Assembly (NCBI RefSeq): GCF_023715885.1
Contig: NZ_JAMBOY010000008.1
Location: 1 to 45,348 of the forward strand
DNA: 45,348 bases
Source: Microbacterium hydrocarbonoxydans
GTDB lineage: Bacteria; Actinomycetota; Actinomycetes; Actinomycetales; Microbacteriaceae
Direction of reading: 5' to 3'
In this document: positions 40,294 to 45,348 of the stretch, in pieces
How positions within the stretch are numbered: the first letter of the stretch is position 1
Layout: each line of letters opens with the position of its first letter
Made by a program: the position numbers and the translations under genes
Notes under the pieces: generated by a model
The model's database searches: none
What the model was told of the DNA's origin: nothing
Seen by the model: the letters and a program-made list of their open reading frames with translations, nothing else

Positions 40294-42528
40294 ATGAGCG
40301 AGCATCTCGCCTCGTACGATCTCGAGATCGGCGGGATGACGTGCGCGTCCTGCGCCGCGCGGATCGAGAAGCGCCTCAACCGGATCGACGGCGTGACGGC
40401 ATCCGTCAATTACGCCACCGAGAAGGCGCACGTCGAGGTCGCGGGAGACGTGCTCGCGGACGACCTCATCTCCGAGGTCGTCCGCACCGGCTACTCCGCC
40501 GCGTTGCCGCGCGAGACCGAGTCCAGCGAGACCGACCCGGCGTACGACGTGCTGCGCCGACGCCTCATCGTCGCCGTGGCTCTCGCGGTGCCCGTTATCG
40601 CGATGGCGATGGTCGAGGCGCTGCAGTTCCCCGGCTGGCAGTGGGCGTCGCTCGCTCTCGCTCTCCCCGTCGTCACGTGGGCGGCATGGCCGTTCCACCG
40701 CGCAGCCGTGCTCAATGCCCGCCACCGCACCGTCACGATGGACACGCTGATCTCGGTCGGCGTCTCGGCGGCGTTCCTCTGGTCGCTCTATGCGCTCGTC
40801 TTCGGCACGGCGGGGATGTGGGGCATGACGCATCCGTTCCGGTTCACGATCGAGCGCGGTGACGGACTCGGAACGATCTACCTCGAGGTCGCCGCGGGCG
40901 TCACGATGTTCCTGCTGCTCGGACGCTTTCTCGAGCAGCGCTCGAAGCGCACCGCCGGGGCGGCCCTGCGGGCGCTCGGCGAGCTCGGTGCGAAGGACGT
41001 CTCCGTGCTGCGCGACGGCGTGGAACAGCGGATGCCGCTGGCTCACCTCGTCGTCGGCGACGTGTTCGTCGTGCGCCCGGGAGAGAAGATCGCGACCGAC
41101 GGCGTCGTGCGCGAGGGGTCGTCGGCTGTCGACGCGTCGATGCTGACCGGCGAGTCCGTGCCGGTGGAGGTGCGCGCGGGAGACGCGGTGACCGGCGCGA
41201 CGGTGAACGTGGGCGGCCGCCTGGTCGTCACCGCCACGAGGGTCGGGGCCGACACGCAGCTCGCGCGCATGGCGCGGCTCGTCGAGCAGGCGCAGTCGGG
41301 CAAGGCCGAGGCGCAGCGCCTCGCCGACCGGCTCTCGACCGTGTTCGTGCCCATCGTGTTCACGATCGCCGCGGTGACGCTCGTCGCCTGGCTGATCGGC
41401 GGTGGGGGAGTCTCTGCGGCTTTCACGGCGGCCGTCGCGGTGCTGATCATCGCGTGCCCGTGCGCGCTCGGGCTCGCCACGCCGATGGCGCTGCTCGTCG
41501 GCACCGGACGCGGTGCACAGCTCGGCGTGCTCATCAAGGGACCGGAGGTGCTCGAGTCGACCCGCCGCGTCGACACGGTCGTGCTCGACAAGACCGGCAC
41601 CGTCACGAGCGGACGCATGACCCTCGTCGACGTCATCCCTGCGGACGGCGAGGGCGAGGCCGAGGTGCTGCGCCGCGCCGCCGCGATCGAGGACGCCTCA
41701 GAGCATCCCGTCGCAGCCGCCATCGTGCGCGGCGCGGTGGAGCGCTTCGGCGACCTTCCGGCGGTCAGCGAGTTCCGCAGCATCCAGGGCCGCGGCGTCG
41801 CCGGCGTCGTCGACGGAGTGCAGGTCACGGTCGGTCGGCCCGCGTTTCTCTCCGACGAGTCGGCGCCGCTCGACGGTCGTCTGCTCGCCGCCTTCGAGAC
41901 CGCCGAGGATCGCGCGCACACCGCCGTGGTGGTCGCCTGGGGTGGACGCGCGCGCGGAGCGCTCGTCGTGTCGGATGTCGTCAAGCCCGATGCCCGCGAG
42001 GCGATCGCCGCCCTGCGCGACCTCGGTCTCGAGCCCGTGCTGCTCACCGGCGACAACCAGCGCGCCGCCGAGGCCGTGGCGGCCGAGGTCGGCATCCGGT
42101 CCGTGCGCGCCGGCGTGCTCCCCGAGCAGAAGGTCGCCGAGGTCGAGGCGCTGCAGCGGCAGGGAAAGGTCGTGGCGATGGTGGGAGACGGGGTCAACGA
42201 TGCGGCGGCGCTCGCCGCATCCGACCTCGGCATCGCGATGGGCACGGGAACGGATGCGGCGATCGAGGCGTCCGATCTCACCCTGGTGCGCGGCGACCTG
42301 TGGGGCGCGGTCGACGCGATCCGTCTCGCCCGGCGCACCCTCGCGATCATCCGCGGCAACCTGTTCTGGGCACTCGCGTACAACGTCGCGGCGATCCCGC
42401 TCGCCGCGCTCGGACTGCTGAACCCGATGCTCGCCGGAGCCGCCATGGCGTTCTCCAGCGTCTTCGTCGTGCTGAACAGTCTGAGACTGCGGCGTTTCCG
42501 CAGCGCCGCCCCGCGCGCGATCCGGTAG
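40294..42528 (+). CDS. copA: Cu(I)-exporting P1B-type ATPase CopA
   Basis: 744 aa. One N-terminal HMA domain ([17 protein letters not shown]) is followed by eight membrane helices and the P-ATPase domains: TGES at 285 (actuator), the CPC metal site 388-390 in [13 protein letters not shown], phosphorylated Asp432 in DKTGTVTSG, the SEHPVAAAI motif (HP at 471-472), TGDNQRAA, and [14 protein letters not shown]. The CPC and the [15 protein letters not shown]...[17 protein letters not shown] end are those of copper-transporting class IB-1. It removes Cu(I) from the cytoplasm and is transcribed with copZ from the CsoR-box promoter. Confidence 0.95.
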   Translation: MSEHLASYDLEIGGMTCASCAARIEKRLNRIDGVTASVNYATEKAHVEVAGDVLADDLISEVVRTGYSAALPRETESSETDPAYDVLRRRLIVAVALAVPVIAMAMVEALQFPGWQWASLALALPVVTWAAWPFHRAAVLNARHRTVTMDTLISVGVSAAFLWSLYALVFGTAGMWGMTHPFRFTIERGDGLGTIYLEVAAGVTMFLLLGRFLEQRSKRTAGAALRALGELGAKDVSVLRDGVEQRMPLAHLVVGDVFVVRPGEKIATDGVVREGSSAVDASMLTGESVPVEVRAGDAVTGATVNVGGRLVVTATRVGADTQLARMARLVEQAQSGKAEAQRLADRLSTVFVPIVFTIAAVTLVAWLIGGGGVSAAFTAAVAVLIIACPCALGLATPMALLVGTGRGAQLGVLIKGPEVLESTRRVDTVVLDKTGTVTSGRMTLVDVIPADGEGEAEVLRRAAAIEDASEHPVAAAIVRGAVERFGDLPAVSEFRSIQGRGVAGVVDGVQVTVGRPAFLSDESAPLDGRLLAAFETAEDRAHTAVVVAWGGRARGALVVSDVVKPDAREAIAALRDLGLEPVLLTGDNQRAAEAVAAEVGIRSVRAGVLPEQKVAEVEALQRQGKVVAMVGDGVNDAAALAASDLGIAMGTGTDAAIEASDLTLVRGDLWGAVDAIRLARRTLAIIRGNLFWALAYNVAAIPLAALGLLNPMLAGAAMAFSSVFVVLNSLRLRRFRSAAPRAIR

Positions 42529-42600
42529 TCGGGGCGCTTCCGCCTGGATATATTGAGCGTACGGAATCGTTCCGGAAGTGCGTCGTGTCTGGGGAGCGAT

Positions 42601-42846
42601 ATGCGCAGACTCGCGGTCGTCGTCGGAGGGCTGCTGCTCGTCGGCGGAGCGGTGATCGTCGTGGTCGCAGACCAGCAGCGCGTCGCCGCGCTCGCCGAGG
42701 CGAAGGTCGCGGTCGTGCGCGCCGAGGAGAACCTCGCGGCCGCGCGGGCCGCCAACTACGACCTCGCTGAGCAGCTCATCGCCCTGCGCGCGCTGATCGC
42801 CGAACAAGACGCACAGCTCGCCGACTCGACAGGCTTCCTCCCGTGA
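42601..42846 (+). CDS. Small membrane-anchored coiled-coil protein
   Basis: 81 aa from the ATG at 42601, after GGGGAGCGAT. Residues 4-24 are a hydrophobic anchor or signal (LAVVVGGLLLVGGAVIVVV). Residues about 28-75 form an Ala/Glu-rich coiled coil (VAALAEAKVAVVRAEENLAAARAANYDLAEQLIALRALI). No known family is recognised. Its stop overlaps the next start (GTGATG), and that protein has a similar Ala/Gln/Glu-rich coil, so the two may pair at the outer face of the membrane. Confidence 0.7.
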   Translation: MRRLAVVVGGLLLVGGAVIVVVADQQRVAALAEAKVAVVRAEENLAAARAANYDLAEQLIALRALIAEQDAQLADSTGFLP

Positions 42847-43709
42847 TGCTGCGCCGCGTGTTCTCCGTCACGGTCGTGGCCGCCGTGCTGCTCGCCGCCG
42901 GTGTCATCGGCCGGGCGGATGCGCTCGACGACGCTCGGGCCGAGGCCGTCGCCGAGCTGCAGCAGATCGCTCAGCAGACGAACGACGCGCAGATGCGCTC
43001 CGACCACCTGCAGGGGCAGGTCGAGGCCGCAGAACGAGACACCGCCGACCGCGCAGCCGTGCTCGAGGTGCGCCCCGCCTTCGTGCAGGAGATCGCGTCG
43101 CTGAGCGCGGCGATCAGCGCGGCCGAGGGCAAGGTCGACACCGCCGCGCACCGGGCGGCGGCGCAGTCGGCCCAGCAGACCGTGCTCGCCGAGAAGTCCG
43201 AGCCGGCCGTGGTCGTCGCCGCGACAGCGACCGTGCATGCGCTCACGGAGAAGGTGGGCGAGGAGGTCTCGACCTGGCAGGCGGCGCAGTACGCCCGCCC
43301 GACGGGGCCTGCCTGGTCGTCGAGCGGGCCTGACGGCTACGCGCGCGTCCGCGCCGCGCTCGACAGGGTCGGCGGAGCGGGGGTCGGCCTGTACGAATCG
43401 TCGTCGTGCGCCGGAGGCACGGCGCCCGCCTGCGCCAACAGCAACGGGTACATCAAGTACCGCGGAGACATCGCCGGGTGGAGCACGGATCGACTGAACT
43501 GGGCCATGGCGCACGAGCTCGCGCACATCTACCAATTCCAGGTGTGGGGATCGCTCAACGCCTCGGGTTCCTACGACGCCCTCTTCGGCGGCGACCCGGA
43601 GTTCCTTGCCAACTGCATGGCCGTCGTGCGCGGGTACCCGGGATCCGTGGGCTGCAACGGCGACCAGCAGGCGTGGGCATCGGGGATCTGGGTCGGCGTG
43701 GTGCGCTGA
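42843..43709 (+). CDS. Secreted coiled-coil protein with HELAH zincin motif
   Basis: 288 aa from a GTG at 42843 (ATG at 42846 equally likely). Signal-like segment VTVVAAVLLAAGVIGRADA is followed by a long Ala/Gln-rich coiled coil (about 28-145). The C-terminal domain then has AMAHELAHIYQFQVW (HELAH at 224-228, an HExxH zinc site) and GGDPEFLANCMA, with Glu253 as a possible third ligand, as in gluzincin-type peptidases. Four cysteines (189, 197, 258, 271) could form two disulfides outside the cell. I know no named family with this layout; peptidase activity is likely but unproven. Confidence 0.72.
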   Translation: MMLRRVFSVTVVAAVLLAAGVIGRADALDDARAEAVAELQQIAQQTNDAQMRSDHLQGQVEAAERDTADRAAVLEVRPAFVQEIASLSAAISAAEGKVDTAAHRAAAQSAQQTVLAEKSEPAVVVAATATVHALTEKVGEEVSTWQAAQYARPTGPAWSSSGPDGYARVRAALDRVGGAGVGLYESSSCAGGTAPACANSNGYIKYRGDIAGWSTDRLNWAMAHELAHIYQFQVWGSLNASGSYDALFGGDPEFLANCMAVVRGYPGSVGCNGDQQAWASGIWVGVVR

Positions 43710-43710
43710 C

Positions 43711-44412
43711 TCAGGTCTCCCACACCCGCAGCTCGGCGGTGAGTCGGGCGAGGTACTCGGGCGGGCCGGCCTCGGCGAACCAGAGCCACAGCTCGGCGGC
43801 GTGGATCGCATCCCACCGGTGCACCTCGTCGGCATCCGCCCCGTAGGCGTCGATCAGGGCGGTGGACGACCGCGGATCCTTGCGGCCTGCGCCCCAGGCG
43901 GCGCGGGACAGCTCGCGGAGCGGGTCGCCGACGTGCGATGCCTCCCAGTCGACGATCCCGGTGATCCGGCCGTCGGCGAAGAGGAGATTGCCGTCGGTCC
44001 AGTCGCCGTGGCAGAAGACCTGGCCCGACGATGGCGGGATCACGAGCGGCAGGGGCGGACCGTCAGAGGCGCGGTAACGGGCCACGATGGTCGCGTCGTC
44101 GGGGCGCGGGGCGAGACCTGCGGGTGTCTGCACCTCGTGCAACCGGCGGAGGAGGGATGCCGAGGCGCTGAGCCCGGCGAGGCGGGTCTCCGCGTCGACC
44201 TCGTCGAGGCGTCGTCCGGGCATCTCCGTCATGAGGATCGCCCACGGCGCGTCCTCGACGAGCTCCGGGGTGGGCAGGTCGTCGGATGACAGCGCCTGCA
44301 GCGCGCGGACCTCGGTGCGGTGACGCTCGGCATCCGGCATCCGCTTCTCGATGAGGCGGACGCCGTCGCGCGCGACGAGCCGCACGGCGCCCACCGCTCC
44401 CTGTCGCATCAT
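43711..44412 (-). CDS. Aminoglycoside phosphotransferase-family kinase
   Basis: 233 aa from the ATG at 44412 (44409 has better spacing from GGAG). N-lobe: GAVRLVARDGVRLIEKRM with Lys, and a Glu in RTEVRALQAL. C-lobe: FCHGDWTDGNLLF (catalytic HGDxxxxN) and GIVDWEASHVGDPLREL (DxE metal site). Complete and compact, it is a functional-looking kinase for a small molecule; homologues include choline, fructosamine and antibiotic kinases, so resistance should not be assumed. It is convergent with the HELAH gene, one base apart. Confidence 0.85.
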   Translation of the reverse strand: MMRQGAVGAVRLVARDGVRLIEKRMPDAERHRTEVRALQALSSDDLPTPELVEDAPWAILMTEMPGRRLDEVDAETRLAGLSASASLLRRLHEVQTPAGLAPRPDDATIVARYRASDGPPLPLVIPPSSGQVFCHGDWTDGNLLFADGRITGIVDWEASHVGDPLRELSRAAWGAGRKDPRSSTALIDAYGADADEVHRWDAIHAAELWLWFAEAGPPEYLARLTAELRVWET

Positions 44413-44499
44413 CGTCTCCGTCGCTCGGGCGGGCTCCGCTCCATTCTCGCCGACCGCCGCGAGGCCCGAAACGGGTACGCTCGAAGGGAGGAGGAACGG

Positions 44500-45084
44500 G
44501 TGGGACGAACTGCGGATGCCATCGCCGAGGGCGTCGCGATCGCGACCGCCGCGGCGCGCCTCGCCGTGAAGAACCACATCCTCATCGGCACGATCGCGGA
44601 GGGCGGCGTGTTCGATACGCAGAAGTACATCGCCGACGCCCGGGAGGCGCTGCGGGCGATGGCCGAGGAGTCGGAAGAGGCCGAAGAGAACCTCACCGCC
44701 CTGCGCAAACGCGCCCGCGGACGCCACTCCGACCCGTCCGGGACACACGACTACCGCGACCGCGACGTACGCAACCTTCGCCGTCGCGCGAAGCAGTCGC
44801 ACGGTGTCGCGACCAGGCTGCGCGAGATGATGGAAGACGAGACGGCGCTCAGCGCGATCGTCGAGGAGGCGCGCGCGGCGGCCTGGTCGGACGTGCGCCA
44901 CAACCTCGACCGTCGTCTGCGCGTCGAAGGCATGCGCCCCGACCAGGATCCCGACTACGAGCGCATGCGCGACGCACGCATGCAGGCGCTGCGGCTCGTC
45001 GACCTGCAGGCCCTGTCGTCGCAGCAGCGCGCCCGCGCGAAGCGCAAGAAGAAGCAGGAGAAGGTCGCCGAACGCGCCGACTGA
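44500..45084 (+). CDS. Hypothetical helical, highly charged protein
   Basis: 194 aa from a GTG at 44500 with a strong GGGAGGAGGAACG ribosome site; frames running further upstream cross the divergent kinase gene. The sequence is almost wholly helical and charged, with LRAMAEESEEAEENLTALRKR, DVRNLRRRAKQSHGVATRL, and a Lys/Arg-rich end (QQRARAKRKKKQEK). No membrane segment or catalytic motif is visible. Possible nucleic-acid or ribosome binding is only a guess from charge. Confidence 0.75.
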   Translation: MGRTADAIAEGVAIATAAARLAVKNHILIGTIAEGGVFDTQKYIADAREALRAMAEESEEAEENLTALRKRARGRHSDPSGTHDYRDRDVRNLRRRAKQSHGVATRLREMMEDETALSAIVEEARAAAWSDVRHNLDRRLRVEGMRPDQDPDYERMRDARMQALRLVDLQALSSQQRARAKRKKKQEKVAERAD

Positions 45085-45114
45085 CCCCTCGATTCGCAAT
45101 CACCTGACGACTGC

Positions 45115-45120
45115 TATAAG
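45115..45120 (+). promoter_or_regulatory. -10 box of the tRNA-Arg gene
   Basis: TATAAG at 45115-45120 lies 30 bp before the tRNA and is the only clear TA-rich hexamer in the gap. TTCGCA at 45093-45098 is a possible but weak -35, 16 bp away. Confidence 0.45.
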
Positions 45121-45150
45121 CTGTTCTACGGCCCGCTGAGCGGTCCAGGA

Positions 45151-45223
45151 GCGCCCGTAGCTCAATGGATAGAGCATCTGACTACGGATCAGAAGGTTAG
45201 GGGTTCGAGTCCCTTCGGGCGCA
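45151..45223 (+). tRNA. tRNA-Arg (ACG)
   Basis: 73 nt. The acceptor stem GCGCCCG/CGGGCGC has discriminator A; CCA is not encoded. The D-loop region is GCTCAATGGATAGAGC, the anticodon stem TCTGA/TCAGA encloses CTACGGA with anticodon ACG, and the T arm is GGGGTTCGAGTCCCT. It is immediately followed by IS-like repeats, so the tRNA 3' end may mark a preferred insertion region. Confidence 0.96.
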
Positions 45224-45232
45224 CATTGTGTT

Positions 45233-45274
45233 GAGTCGCGACATAGGCGACGTGTGAGTCGCGACATAGGCGAC
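45233..45274. repeat. Two tandem GAGTCGCGACATAGGCGAC motifs at an IS end
   Basis: Exact 19-bp copies at 45233-45251 and 45256-45274. Within each, GTCGC and GCGAC face each other around GACATAG. They adjoin the transposase tail to the right and resemble, in layout, the different motif set at the left edge of the window. Likely terminal transposase-binding sites. Confidence 0.55.
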
Positions 45275-45348
45275 TAGTTGGAGGAAGAGCTCGGCCATCG
45301 GCCGGGCTCTTTCTGCGTGTTGCGCCAGTAGGTTTTGGTGGGGTCGAT
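45274..45348 (-). CDS. C-terminal end of an IS481-like transposase (partial)
   Basis: From the right edge leftwards the frame reads IDPTKTYWRNTQKEPGRWPS, then SSSN and TAG (45274-45276), 24 codons. IDPTKxY followed by a short Pro-rich tail is typical of the last residues of IS481-type (DDE) transposases in actinobacteria. The tandem motif copies lie directly downstream of the stop. The rest of the gene is outside the window. Confidence 0.5.
   Translation of the reverse strand: MDPTKTYWRNTQKEPGRWPSSSSN

Noticed and set aside
43711..44412. Aminoglycoside resistance gene
   Set aside because: Only general APH-family kinase motifs are visible; many members act on metabolites, so a resistance role is not supported.

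Overview
The window is high-GC actinobacterial chromosome, most likely from a Microbacterium-like member of the Microbacteriaceae. The evidence is GC-rich codon use, families typical of actinobacteria (SufU, DUF1206, Pr6Pr-like membrane protein, an ~395-aa xylose isomerase with a divergent ROK repressor), several regulators whose -10-like box sits right against the start codon (leaderless mRNA), and an intergenic element at 17044-17075 of a kind I associate with that genus. Both edges cut through insertion-sequence-like DNA: a transposase start with tandem upstream motifs on the left, and a transposase tail with tandem motifs just after a tRNA-Arg(ACG) on the right.

Layout. 0.5-1.8 kb: an AAA/ORC-like ATPase with twin palindromic sites at its start. 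1.9-5.5 kb: a fused FAD/Fe-S D-lactate-type dehydrogenase divergent from a GntR/FCD regulator, with an LldR-type operator between them. 5.6-11.4 kb: a tight operon (APC permease, DeoR regulator, GMC oxidoreductase, SIS isomerase/deglycase, ROK kinase) preceded by a GlpR-type palindrome; it looks like uptake and breakdown of an amino-sugar or sugar-amine conjugate. 11.5-20.9 kb: carbohydrate genes, namely an NAD-dependent epimerase, a VOC protein, a sugar isomerase plus Gfo/Idh dehydrogenase pair with a TetR regulator, a 2-hydroxyacid dehydrogenase, and xylBA with a ROK repressor. 21.0-22.6 kb: VanZ and AraC/GyrI-like genes, then a decayed phosphotransferase.

22.9-33.5 kb is an accessory island. 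It contains an exosortase-family membrane protease, a secreted Ig-repeat protein with a C-terminal sorting-like tail, a 57-aa protein that is little more than an LAxTG-type anchor, a processive GT2 polysaccharide synthase with membrane and HicB-like partners, a UDP-GlcNAc 2-epimerase, a secreted S1-like protease and three GntR regulators. A TCTAATATTT-type element recurs in four promoter regions, tying these units into one probable regulon for a surface polysaccharide and an anchored surface protein. The island is edged by a shared TGCCGAAAACGATCGTT repeat and by gene debris (phosphotransferase on the left, the last 47 codons of a sugar MFS porter on the right). I regard this island as the most interesting part of the window.

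33.6-45.1 kb returns to core-like genes: a GyrI-like protein, DUF1206, LysE, sufS-sufU, a tandem GNAT, an F420-reductase-like protein, GntR, a CsoR-box-controlled copZ-copA pair, a small membrane coiled-coil protein with a secreted HELAH protein, an APH-like kinase and tRNA-Arg. No CRISPR array, rRNA or phage module was seen. All functions are read from motifs and context; no database search was possible.
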